DNA of 8,821 nucleotides from Coriobacteriia bacterium. GTDB taxonomy: Bacteria > Actinomycetota > Coriobacteriia > WRKU01 > WQUG01. Each line of letters begins with the position of its first letter. Position 1 is the first letter of the stretch. The stretch covers positions 1 to 8,821 of the forward strand of contig WQVS01000059.1 of assembly GCA_009785705.1 (NCBI GenBank), read 5' to 3'. Made by a program: the position numbers and the translations under genes. The notes below the pieces were generated by a model. That model made no database searches. It worked only from the letters and a program-made list of their open reading frames with translations, and was not told where the DNA came from. Positions 1-6,115 of this stretch are shown piece after piece.

Positions 1-73
1 AACCTAAGCTTAAGCATAGGTGGCAGGCCGCAAGCAATGAACACAAAAGGTATAGGCACAGGAGGCTAGCCAC
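1..73 (+). other. Leader region before the radical SAM gene
   Basis: These bases lie between the window edge and the first complete gene. Three things are visible. Bases 3-20 form an 18-base near-palindrome (arms CCTAAGCTT and AAGCATAGG, eight of nine pairs match). The frame starting at base 1 is open for 22 codons to a TAG at 67-69, so it could be the tail of an upstream gene, or a 10-codon peptide starting at the ATG at 37-39 (MNTKGIGTGG). A strong Shine-Dalgarno, AGGAGG at 60-65, sits 8 bases before the ATG at 74. No clear promoter is seen. Whether a gene ends here cannot be decided without the upstream sequence. Confidence 0.4.
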
Positions 74-1273
74 ATGGCTCATGTTAGGTCACTCTTTTTC
101 ACGGGTGCAGCCAGCGAATCAGAGAGCAAGGCGCAAGAAGCAAAACGCCTAGGACGACCCTCGTCGCTCATCTGGAACATCACTAATCGCTGTAATCTGC
201 TTTGCAATCACTGCTACATGTCAGCAGATGGTCGCACAAAACCTGACCAGCTGAGCGCAGAGCAGGCTTTTCAGATGATTGACAACATGCACGAAGCGGG
301 GATTCCGGTAGTCTTCCTGTCGGGCGGTGAGCCCATGATGCACCCCAACTTCTGGGACATTCTAGAGCGCGTTAATGCGGCAGGGGTGCGCCCAACCATC
401 AGCACTAACTGTACGTTCATCACCCCAGAAAGCGCACAACGCCTGGCAGACAATGGGGTGCGCTTCATCGCGACTTCACTTTATGGTCCGCGTGACTTTC
501 ACGACAATATGGTCGAAGTCCCTGGTACTTACGACAAAATCATAGCTGCCATCAAAGAGCTTCGCAAAGTAGGCGTAAAGGTTGTTATCAAAGCCGCACT
601 CAGCAAGGATACATACCCCTTTATTTATGACCTTATTGCACAGGCAAAAGAGATGGACTGCTCTATGGTTTATATCTGTGACCTGATTACTAGTGGACGT
701 AGCGAAGGGGAAGAGGGCCTACGCATCAGCAATGAACAGTGGCGAGAGTTCTGTGACTTTATCATTGACGAAGTAGCTGACCCTGAAAATAACTTTGAAT
801 ATGACATTGGCGCCATCCCTTCAGTAATCCCTTACATTGCGCGCGGACTGACACAGCGTGGTCTCGACATAAGTAAAGGTCTGGACCGCCTCAAAATATT
901 TAGTGCCTGTCCCGTCGGACAGGGTCATATGACGGTTAATTCCGAAGGGGGCATTATGCCCTGCCAGTTTGCGCAAGACTGGACCTTTGGCAATATTTAC
1001 GAAATCGGCTTTGCAGAAGCAACTAGACGCCTTGCAGAAATTGATGCTGCTGTACCCCAGGGTATGTGTGCTCCAGAAAACTGTAGCTATAGTCGTATCT
1101 GCAGGGGATGTCGCGTAAAAGCATGGCAACGTACGGGTGCCGCTCCCGATGGAGATGCTTTTGCAGAAGACATAAGCTGTATACTAGATGCACGTGAAAG
1201 GTGTACAGACGGGGCAGACCCCTTAAATGAAGGGACTGTTTCAGCTGCAAAATCCTGTCACGCACAATGCTAA
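74..1273 (+). CDS. Radical SAM/SPASM domain iron-sulfur enzyme, NirJ/AhbD-like
   Basis: This is a 399-residue radical SAM enzyme of unknown substrate. The radical SAM CxxxCxxC motif is Cys40, Cys44 and Cys47 (within NRCNLLCNHCY), which should bind the 4Fe-4S cluster that cleaves S-adenosylmethionine. GGEP at 84-87 is the family's SAM-contact motif. The C-terminal part has a SPASM-type cysteine set (Cys279, 297, 332, 337, 343, 346, 369) expected to bind auxiliary Fe-S clusters. The CRGCR and GDAFAEDISC stretches resemble the NirJ (heme d1) and AhbD (heme synthase) group, whose members modify tetrapyrroles; other SPASM relatives modify peptides. A tail of about 30 residues follows, ending in CHAQC (Cys395, Cys399). 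The start is fixed by AGGAGG at 60-65. No heme or recognised peptide-modification genes are adjacent, so the substrate is not predicted. The family call is firm; the subfamily is tentative. Confidence 0.9.
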   Translation: MAHVRSLFFTGAASESESKAQEAKRLGRPSSLIWNITNRCNLLCNHCYMSADGRTKPDQLSAEQAFQMIDNMHEAGIPVVFLSGGEPMMHPNFWDILERVNAAGVRPTISTNCTFITPESAQRLADNGVRFIATSLYGPRDFHDNMVEVPGTYDKIIAAIKELRKVGVKVVIKAALSKDTYPFIYDLIAQAKEMDCSMVYICDLITSGRSEGEEGLRISNEQWREFCDFIIDEVADPENNFEYDIGAIPSVIPYIARGLTQRGLDISKGLDRLKIFSACPVGQGHMTVNSEGGIMPCQFAQDWTFGNIYEIGFAEATRRLAEIDAAVPQGMCAPENCSYSRICRGCRVKAWQRTGAAPDGDAFAEDISCILDARERCTDGADPLNEGTVSAAKSCHAQC

Positions 1274-1285
1274 TAACTACTCATT

Positions 1286-1315
1286 TAAAGTAATAGCCGC
1301 TAAAGTAATATCCGC
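1286..1315 (+). repeat. Two tandem 15-base repeats upstream of the DegV-family gene
   Basis: TAAAGTAATAGCCGC (1286-1300) is followed directly by TAAAGTAATATCCGC (1301-1315), differing at one base. The repeat lies in the 87-base gap between the radical SAM and DegV-family genes. A weak promoter match overlaps it (TTTAAA at 1284-1289, TAATAT at 1306-1311, 16-base spacer), so it may carry promoter elements, but the match is poor. The TAAAGTAA core recurs in the tandem repeats before gyrA. Confidence 0.7.
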
Positions 1316-1360
1316 CTGCCCGCAAGGGTAAGTAAAACAGACGTAAAGGAGTCTCCTCAG

Positions 1361-2338
1361 ATGGCAGTAAAGATTGTTACTGACTCAACAGCAACTCTGG
1401 TACCAGAGCAAATAGCCCAATACGACTTGAAGCAGGTCACTCTCTTTGTCGTCCAAGATGGCAAGGCAGAACCTGAAATTGATATGGACTACCATGAGTA
1501 CTATAAGCGTCTCATGGACTTGGAAAATCTGCCGACAACTTCTCAGCCAACAACAGCTAGCATGGTCGAAGCCTTCGAAGAAGTCCTCGATGCGGGTAAC
1601 GATGTGTTGGGCATCTTTGTATCAGGTGCACTTTCGGGAACTATGGATGGCGCACGTACCGCAGCATCTATCATCGAAGAGCGTCGCCCAGAAGCAAAGG
1701 GTCGCATCGCACTAGTAAACAGCCAGTCAAATGGCATGGGCTTGACCTATCCTGTAATCGAAGCCGCAAAGCTAGCCGAAGAGGGCGCAGGCTTAGAAGA
1801 ATGTAGGGAGATGGCAGAATACATCACCTCATGCACACGCTTCCTCTTTGCGCCAAAGTCACTAGAGCATCTAGCACGCGGTGGTCGCATTGGTCGTGCA
1901 AGTGCCATGCTGGGAACTGCATTGAAGCTCTGTCCCATTCTAGGGCCAGACAAAATCACAGGCGCCGTTCATACTTATGCGAAAGTGCGCACCTATCCAA
2001 AGGCGCTGAACACCATTAAGGACAAGATGCTTGCAGATATCGAAGCATCAGGTGGACTAAAGGGTCTCTGTGTTCACTATATCCCAGAGCGTGCAGAAGG
2101 GGAGACCTTCCTGAAAGATGTCCTCCTGCCAGCAATTCGCGCTAAATATCCAAAGATTGAGACACCTATTTTTGCGATTCCTCCTACCATTGGTACTCAT
2201 GTTGGGCCAGCGATTGGCCTCGTATATTGGACCAACAATCCTATGATTAAGGAAAACGTAGAGGGAATGGGACTAGTAGAATCTGCAAAGGGTAGACTGA
2301 GTGAGCGCGTCCAGGAACTACGCGGAAAGCGCAGCTAG
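1361..2338 (+). CDS. DegV family protein (fatty-acid-binding, FakB-like)
   Basis: This 325-residue protein has the full DegV fold signature. KIVTDST opens it (residues 4-10), followed by TSQPT at 60-64, VSGALSGT at 87-94, a central RGGRIG at 173-178 and GTHVGPAIGLVY at 278-289 near the end. DegV proteins bind a long-chain fatty acid; in Firmicutes they act as FakB, presenting it to the kinase FakA for phosphorylation and entry into phospholipid. The serine/threonine of SGT, the arginine of RGGRIG and His280 match the residues that hold the carboxylate in FakB. The second serine motif, usually VxDSxxxSMG, reads VNSQSNGMG (119-127), with Asp replaced by Asn and one Ser by Gly. The length is somewhat above the usual 280-290. 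Shine-Dalgarno AAAGGAG (1345-1351) lies 9 bases before the ATG. No FakA gene is in the window. Cytoplasmic: no signal peptide or membrane segment is seen. Confidence 0.9.
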   Translation: MAVKIVTDSTATLVPEQIAQYDLKQVTLFVVQDGKAEPEIDMDYHEYYKRLMDLENLPTTSQPTTASMVEAFEEVLDAGNDVLGIFVSGALSGTMDGARTAASIIEERRPEAKGRIALVNSQSNGMGLTYPVIEAAKLAEEGAGLEECREMAEYITSCTRFLFAPKSLEHLARGGRIGRASAMLGTALKLCPILGPDKITGAVHTYAKVRTYPKALNTIKDKMLADIEASGGLKGLCVHYIPERAEGETFLKDVLLPAIRAKYPKIETPIFAIPPTIGTHVGPAIGLVYWTNNPMIKENVEGMGLVESAKGRLSERVQELRGKRS

Positions 2339-2485
2339 GCAACAGCAGTTAAGCAACTGCATTTGCATTAGCAGCTAGACTCTGTCGCTAGCTAGGACCT
2401 TCCGTCCCGCACTTTTGATGTCGGGTCTCACAGATTAGGTTCTGTATTAGGTTAAAACAAAGAATCAGAAAGTTGTCACTAAACT
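2339..2485 (+). other. Structured leader or spacer before purB
   Basis: This 147-base gap contains several small stem possibilities: GCAGTT/AACTGC (2345-2350 with 2355-2360, loop AAGC), AGCTAG/CTAGCT (2373-2378 with 2388-2393), and CCCG-AC/GT-CGGG (2406-2412 with 2420-2425, one bulged C). The 8-mer ATTAGGTT occurs twice, at 2434-2441 and 2446-2453. None of the stems is followed by a U run, so none is a typical intrinsic terminator. I recognise no purine or other known riboswitch consensus. A weak Shine-Dalgarno-like AGAAAG (2467-2472) lies 13 bases before the purB ATG, too far to be convincing. Confidence 0.4.
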
Positions 2486-3799
2486 ATGATTGACCGTTAC
2501 AGTCGCCCAGAGATGGCGCGCATTTGGACCCTGCAAAATAAGTTCGAGGTCTGGCGCGAAATCGAAGTGCTTGCCTGCGAAGCCCAATCACAGCTGGGTG
2601 ACTGCGAAATTACTGCCGAAGAAGCAGCCCTTATTAGGGAGCGCGCGGACTTCTGCGTCGACCGTATCGCAGAACTAGAATCAACACTGCGCCACGACGT
2701 CATAGCCTTCCTAACTAACATGGCAGAAAACATAGGGGAGCCTTCAAAGTGGGTTCACTATGGCATGACCTCTTCTGACCTAGGCGATACAGCGCTGGCC
2801 TACCTCATAGTCCAGGCCATCGACATCCTGCTGGCAGACGTCGCTCGAATTAAGGAAATCTGTAAACATCGTGCTTTCGAGACACGCGATATGGTTTGTG
2901 TTGGACGTACGCACGGGGTACATGCTGAACCCATGACCTTTGGTATGAAGTTCGCCCGCTGGGCACATGCCATGGACCGTGCAGAAAAGCGCCTGCAAGA
3001 CGCACGCGAGGTCATCGCAGTCGGTGCTATATCAGGGGCAGTGGGCACTTACAGTAGCATTGACCCCTTCGTAGAGCAGTACGTCTGCGAAAAGCTGGGG
3101 CTGACTCCTGACCCCCTGTCGACGCAGATATTGGCACGCGACCGTCATGCACAGGTACTCAGCGCACTGGCTACCATAGCAGCCTCAGCAGAAGACATTG
3201 CTACAGAGATTCGTGCCCTGCAAAAAACTGAAACTTTGGAAGCAGAAGAACCCTTCACCAGTGGTCAAAAAGGCTCATCAGCCATGCCCCATAAGCGCAA
3301 CCCCATCATAAGTGAGCGCATCTGTGGTCTGGCGCGCGTGGTCAAGGCAAATGCCCAGGTAGGCTTTGATAACGTAGCCCTCTGGCACGAACGCGACATA
3401 TCCCACTCAGGAGCAGAGCGTGTAGTCCTAGCAGACTCTACCCTGGCCCTGAACTACCTGCTGAACAAACTTGCCTGGGTATTGGACGAACTCGTTCTCT
3501 ATCCAGAACGCATGAAGGCAAACATTGACGCAACAAGAGGCCTTATTTACAGCAGCCATATTCTGCTAGCACTGATTGATATGGGCATGTCGCGGGAAGA
3601 GGCCTACGAGGTAGTACAGCGCAATGCCATGCAGGTATGGGAGGACGTCCAATCCGCCCGCACAGGCTTAACATTAGCAGAATTGCTGGCTAGTGACGAC
3701 GCTTGCCCCCTAAGTCCAGAACAGCTTAGCGGCCTCTGTAATCCCAGTAATTTCCTCTCGCGCATTGATACGGTATTTACCCGTCTAGAAACTGTCTAA
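2486..3799 (+). CDS. purB: Adenylosuccinate lyase
   Basis: PurB catalyses two fumarate-releasing steps of purine synthesis: SAICAR to AICAR, and adenylosuccinate to AMP. The protein is 437 residues, the usual length for the Bacillus-type enzyme, and acts as a cytoplasmic homotetramer. The start MIDRYSRPEM is the family's normal N-terminus and carries the substrate-contacting Arg-Tyr pair (Arg4, Tyr5). Other landmarks are RHD at 69-71, TSSDLGD at 95-101, GRTHGVHAEP at 140-149 (with the catalytic general-acid His), and the fumarase/aspartase superfamily signature GSSAMPHKRNP at 263-273, whose flexible-loop serine is the catalytic base. Every catalytic element expected is present. The ATG at 2486 is the first possible start after an in-frame TAA at 2480-2482, although Shine-Dalgarno pairing is weak. 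No other pur gene is adjacent. Confidence 0.97.
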   Translation: MIDRYSRPEMARIWTLQNKFEVWREIEVLACEAQSQLGDCEITAEEAALIRERADFCVDRIAELESTLRHDVIAFLTNMAENIGEPSKWVHYGMTSSDLGDTALAYLIVQAIDILLADVARIKEICKHRAFETRDMVCVGRTHGVHAEPMTFGMKFARWAHAMDRAEKRLQDAREVIAVGAISGAVGTYSSIDPFVEQYVCEKLGLTPDPLSTQILARDRHAQVLSALATIAASAEDIATEIRALQKTETLEAEEPFTSGQKGSSAMPHKRNPIISERICGLARVVKANAQVGFDNVALWHERDISHSGAERVVLADSTLALNYLLNKLAWVLDELVLYPERMKANIDATRGLIYSSHILLALIDMGMSREEAYEVVQRNAMQVWEDVQSARTGLTLAELLASDDACPLSPEQLSGLCNPSNFLSRIDTVFTRLETV

Positions 3800-3850
3800 A
3801 AGCAAGCCCAGAAAGCTGTTCAGAGCTAAGTCTAGAAGCAAGGCTAGGAA
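3794..3850 (+). repeat. Imperfect 21-base direct repeat after purB
   Basis: The 21 bases at 3794-3814 (beginning GTCTAAAAGCAAG and running over the purB stop codon) are repeated at 3830-3850 (beginning GTCTAGAAGCAAG) with 17 of 21 positions the same and a period of 36. The remainder of the gap to gyrB (3851-3960) is pyrimidine-rich and then holds the gyrB promoter candidate. There is no terminator-like stem with a U run after purB. Confidence 0.5.
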
Positions 3851-3873
3851 CCATCTACAAACCCTACAGCTGC

Positions 3874-3902
3874 TTCTTAACCACCCTCCCTTGTGGTAGA
3901 AT
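3874..3902 (+). promoter_or_regulatory. Candidate gyrB promoter with extended -10
   Basis: TAGAAT at 3897-3902 differs from the consensus -10 (TATAAT) at one base and is preceded by TG at 3894-3895, giving an extended -10 (TGG-TAGAAT). A weak -35, TTCTTA (3874-3879), lies exactly 17 bases upstream. Transcription would begin near 3909, leaving a leader of roughly 50 bases before gyrB. TATACA at 3911-3916 is a second -10-like hexamer with no good -35. This is the best promoter match seen in the window and suggests that gyrB starts its own transcript. Confidence 0.55.
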
Positions 3903-3948
3903 TGATAGGTTATACAACATGTCGTAGAGGCATCATATTGGTGTCGTA

Positions 3949-3955
3949 AGAAAGG
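3949..3955 (+). promoter_or_regulatory. Ribosome binding site fixing the gyrB GTG start
   Basis: AGAAAGG ends 6 bases before the GTG at 3962. An in-frame TAA at 3947-3949 excludes any earlier start, and no other start codon lies between it and the GTG. Confidence 0.75.
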
Positions 3956-3961
3956 CAATTT

Positions 3962-5875
3962 GTGACTCAATCTAAAAGTACTTACAGTGGTAAGGATATT
4001 AAGGTCTTAGAGGGCTTAGAAGCAGTTCGTAAGCGCCCCGGAATGTATATCGGCTCCACTGGTCCGCGTGGTCTACATCATCTGGTATATGAAATCGTAG
4101 ATAACTCTGTTGACGAAGCCTTGGCAGGCTATTGTAGTGCCATCGAAGTGGTGCTGAAAGCAGACGGTTCAGTAGAGGTTACTGATAACGGTCGTGGTAT
4201 TCCTGTCGATAGGCATCCTAAGCTGCGCATACCTACGGTAGAGGTCGTCTTAACAGTGCTCCATGCTGGTGGCAAGTTCGGTGACGGAGGATACAAGGTA
4301 TCGGGTGGTCTGCACGGCGTAGGAAGCAGTGTAGTAAACGCGCTCTCTACTACGATGGAAGTCGAAATAAAGCGCGATGGTTTCGTCTGGAGCATGGACT
4401 TTGAGCGCGGTAAGCGTACTGCAGCACTGAAGAAGGGTGCAAAGACCAAGGCAACAGGTACGAAAATCCGCTTCATGCCCGACGCAGAGATTTTCGAGAC
4501 AGTCAACTTCGACTTCGAGACCCTTGAAACACGCCTGCGCGAAATGGCATTCCTCAACCGCAATCTTAAAATCACTTTGACAGATGAGCGCCAGGTAGAG
4601 CCACGCCGCGAAGAGTTCAAGTATGCAGGTGGTATCAAGGATTTTGTTAAGCACCTGAATCGCAATAAAGAAAATGTTAACGCAAAGGTCATCTACTTTG
4701 AGCAAGATGGGGATGCAGGTGAAGTAGAGGTTGCCCTACAATGGACGACTAGCTACAGTGACTCCTCGCTTGCCTTTGCCAATAACATCAACACGCATGA
4801 GGGCGGGACGCATCTTGACGGCTTCAAGAATGCGTTGACGCGTACCATAAACGACTACGCGCGCCGCAATAACATTCTGAAAGAGAAGGACAAAAACCTT
4901 TCCGGTGATGACGTGCGCGAAGGTCTTACCGCGGTGCTCTCAGTAAAGCTGCATGACCCGCAGTTTGAGGGTCAGACAAAGACTAAGTTGGGCAATCCGG
5001 AAATGCGCGGATTCGTTCAGCAGATTGTGTCAGCAGGGCTTGCGGAATTCCTTGAGGAGAACCCAGGTCCAGCACGCAAGATTATCAATAAGGCAACTGC
5101 TGCAGCGAAGGCTCGTGAAGCTGCGCGTAATGCGCGTGAGATGTCGCGTAGAGACAACATGCTGGGTAGCTCCACGCTGCCAGGTAAGCTGGCAGATTGC
5201 TCATTGCAAGATGCAGCGCTAACCGAAATCTACTTTGTAGAGGGTGACAGTGCGGGTGGTAGTGCAAAGCAGGCTCGTGACCGTTCCTTCCAGGCAATTT
5301 TGCCCCTACGCGGAAAGATTTTGAACGTTGAGCGTGCTGGTCAAAGCAAGGCCTATTCCAGCAAAGAACTTCAGGCAATGATTACTGCCATGGGCACAGG
5401 GGTCGGCGAAGATTTCGACCTTGAAAAAGTGCGCTACCACAAGGCCATTATCATGACAGATGCTGATGTTGATGGTGCGCATATTCGTATCCTTATCCTG
5501 ACTTTCTTCTACCGCTATATGCGCGAAATGATTGAAGCAGGATATGTCTACATTGCGCAACCTCCACTGTACAAGTTCAGTGTAGGGCGCAAATCGGAAT
5601 ATCTATACTCTGACGAAGATCTTGCAAAAAAGATTGCAAGCACCCCAGAGGGCACAAAGTACAACATCCAACGCTACAAAGGTTTGGGAGAAATGAATCC
5701 AGACCAACTGTGGGAAACCACCATGGACCCTAAGAAGCGTACGCTACTACAGGTAAGCATAGAAGAGGCCATGCTGGCAGAGCAAACCGTAACAGACCTC
5801 ATGGGAGACCAAGTAGAGCCTCGTAAAGAGTTTATACAAAATCATGCCAAAGACGTCCGCTTCTTAGATATCTGA
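3962..5875 (+). CDS. gyrB: DNA gyrase subunit B
   Basis: GyrB is the ATPase and TOPRIM subunit of gyrase, which uses ATP to add negative supercoils as an A2B2 complex on the chromosome. The 637-residue length is that of Gram-positive GyrB, without the roughly 165-residue insertion of E. coli. The GHKL ATPase comes first: Glu44 (catalytic base) and Asn48 in YEIVDNSVDE, Asp75 in VTDNGRGIP, the ATP-lid GGLHGVG at 115-121, and QTKTKLGN at 338-345 carrying the transducer lysine. Arg138 matches the E. coli Arg136 contact for coumarin antibiotics. The TOPRIM domain has EGDSAGG at 428-434 and the metal-binding DADVD at 500-504. PLRGKILNVE (448-457) and QRYKGLGEM (570-578) complete the gyrase signature. 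It ends in RFLDI, typical for the family. The start is GTG. The gene lies 240 bases upstream of gyrA in the same direction. No catalytic residue is missing. Confidence 0.98.
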   Translation: MTQSKSTYSGKDIKVLEGLEAVRKRPGMYIGSTGPRGLHHLVYEIVDNSVDEALAGYCSAIEVVLKADGSVEVTDNGRGIPVDRHPKLRIPTVEVVLTVLHAGGKFGDGGYKVSGGLHGVGSSVVNALSTTMEVEIKRDGFVWSMDFERGKRTAALKKGAKTKATGTKIRFMPDAEIFETVNFDFETLETRLREMAFLNRNLKITLTDERQVEPRREEFKYAGGIKDFVKHLNRNKENVNAKVIYFEQDGDAGEVEVALQWTTSYSDSSLAFANNINTHEGGTHLDGFKNALTRTINDYARRNNILKEKDKNLSGDDVREGLTAVLSVKLHDPQFEGQTKTKLGNPEMRGFVQQIVSAGLAEFLEENPGPARKIINKATAAAKAREAARNAREMSRRDNMLGSSTLPGKLADCSLQDAALTEIYFVEGDSAGGSAKQARDRSFQAILPLRGKILNVERAGQSKAYSSKELQAMITAMGTGVGEDFDLEKVRYHKAIIMTDADVDGAHIRILILTFFYRYMREMIEAGYVYIAQPPLYKFSVGRKSEYLYSDEDLAKKIASTPEGTKYNIQRYKGLGEMNPDQLWETTMDPKKRTLLQVSIEEAMLAEQTVTDLMGDQVEPRKEFIQNHAKDVRFLDI

Positions 5876-5975
5876 GTGTTATGCGACGTAGGGAACCACT
5901 GTCAGAATGTTTGCGTAGTTACTACGCGACACATTCAGCCAGCGACCCCCTACATTCACATTCCATCTCAGATAT
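5868..5975 (+). repeat. Long nested imperfect palindrome at the gyrB end
   Basis: Three sets of arms are nested. The outer arms are ATATCTGAG (5868-5876, covering the gyrB stop TGA) and CTCAGATAT (5967-5975), a perfect 9-base match. The middle arms are GTAGGG (5888-5893) and CCCTAC (5948-5953). The inner arms are GAATGT (5905-5910) with ACATTC (5931-5936), then GCGTAG (5913-5918) with CTACGC (5922-5927), closing on a three-base loop TTA. CTG (5899-5901) and CAG (5940-5942) can also pair. Together they form one long interrupted hairpin. No U run follows, so it is not a standard intrinsic terminator; it could be a transcript-processing or stabilising structure, or a small palindromic mobile repeat. 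Confidence 0.6.
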
Positions 5976-6007
5976 GCAGGAAGAATGATTTTAGATATCC
6001 GAGGATG
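5964..6007 (+). repeat. Alternative hairpin competing with the palindrome arm
   Basis: The right outer arm of the long palindrome can instead pair downstream. CATCTC plus GATAT (5964-5969 and 5971-5975) pairs with ATATC plus GAGGATG (5995-5999 and 6001-6007), with one mismatch (5970/6000) and one bulged G, around a 19-base loop (5976-5994). TTAGATATC-C-GAG at 5991-6003 is also a direct repeat of TTAGATATC-T-GAG at 5864-5876, differing at one base, which is why both pairings exist. Confidence 0.4.
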
Positions 6008-6041
6008 CTATGCACATGCCTATCACCCTTAACTGACCAAG

Positions 6042-6092
6042 AAGTAACTTGAAGTTTAAAGTAACTTGAGATTTAAAGTAACTTGAAGTTTA
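6042..6092 (+). repeat. Three tandem 17-base repeats upstream of gyrA
   Basis: AAGTAACTTGAAGTTTA (6042-6058), AAGTAACTTGAGATTTA (6059-6075) and AAGTAACTTGAAGTTTA (6076-6092) follow each other without a gap; the outer two are identical and the middle differs at two bases. They end 23 bases before the gyrA start. Because of the 17-base period, each TTGA(A/G)(G/A) hexamer is followed, after a 17-base spacer, by a TTTA(A/G)A hexamer: TTGAAG 6049-6054 with TTTAAA 6072-6077, and TTGAGA 6066-6071 with TTTAGA 6089-6094. They may therefore form overlapping gyrA promoters. The -10 matches are poor, so the repeat is certain and the promoter role is only possible. Confidence 0.75.
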
Positions 6093-6104
6093 GAAATCGC
6101 TAAG

Positions 6105-6110
6105 AAGGAG
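6105..6110 (+). promoter_or_regulatory. Ribosome binding site fixing the gyrA GTG start
   Basis: AAGGAG ends 5 bases before the GTG at 6116. An in-frame TAA at 6101-6103 excludes any start further upstream; the next in-frame ATG (6131) has no such site at the right distance. Confidence 0.8.
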
Positions 6111-6115
6111 AAGTA

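Noticed and set aside
3..20. 18-base near-palindrome at the window start.
   Set aside because: It has one mismatched pair and an unknown upstream context, and is short enough to arise by chance; recorded in the leader entry but not claimed as an operator.
906..923. Perfect 7-base hairpin CCTGTCC/GGACAGG with loop CGTC inside the radical SAM gene.
   Set aside because: It encodes the conserved Cys-Pro-Val-Gly-Gln-Gly part of the SPASM domain, has no U run and is explained by coding sequence.
2345..2367. Possible terminator after the DegV-family gene (GCAGTT/AACTGC stem followed by ATTT).
   Set aside because: The stem is only 6 bases with half GC content and the following bases are not a U run.
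3910..3918. TTATACAAC upstream of gyrB looks like a partial DnaA box, suggesting an origin near gyrB.
   Set aside because: It matches only seven of nine bases of TTATNCACA, is single, and no dnaA, dnaN or recF lies nearby; there is no AT-rich unwinding region.
4129..4692. A 187-codon open frame on the minus strand inside gyrB, and a 167-codon one inside gyrA (8107-8610).
   Set aside because: Both lie fully opposite conserved gyrase coding sequence, have shadow-type composition, and show no ribosome site or recognisable domain.
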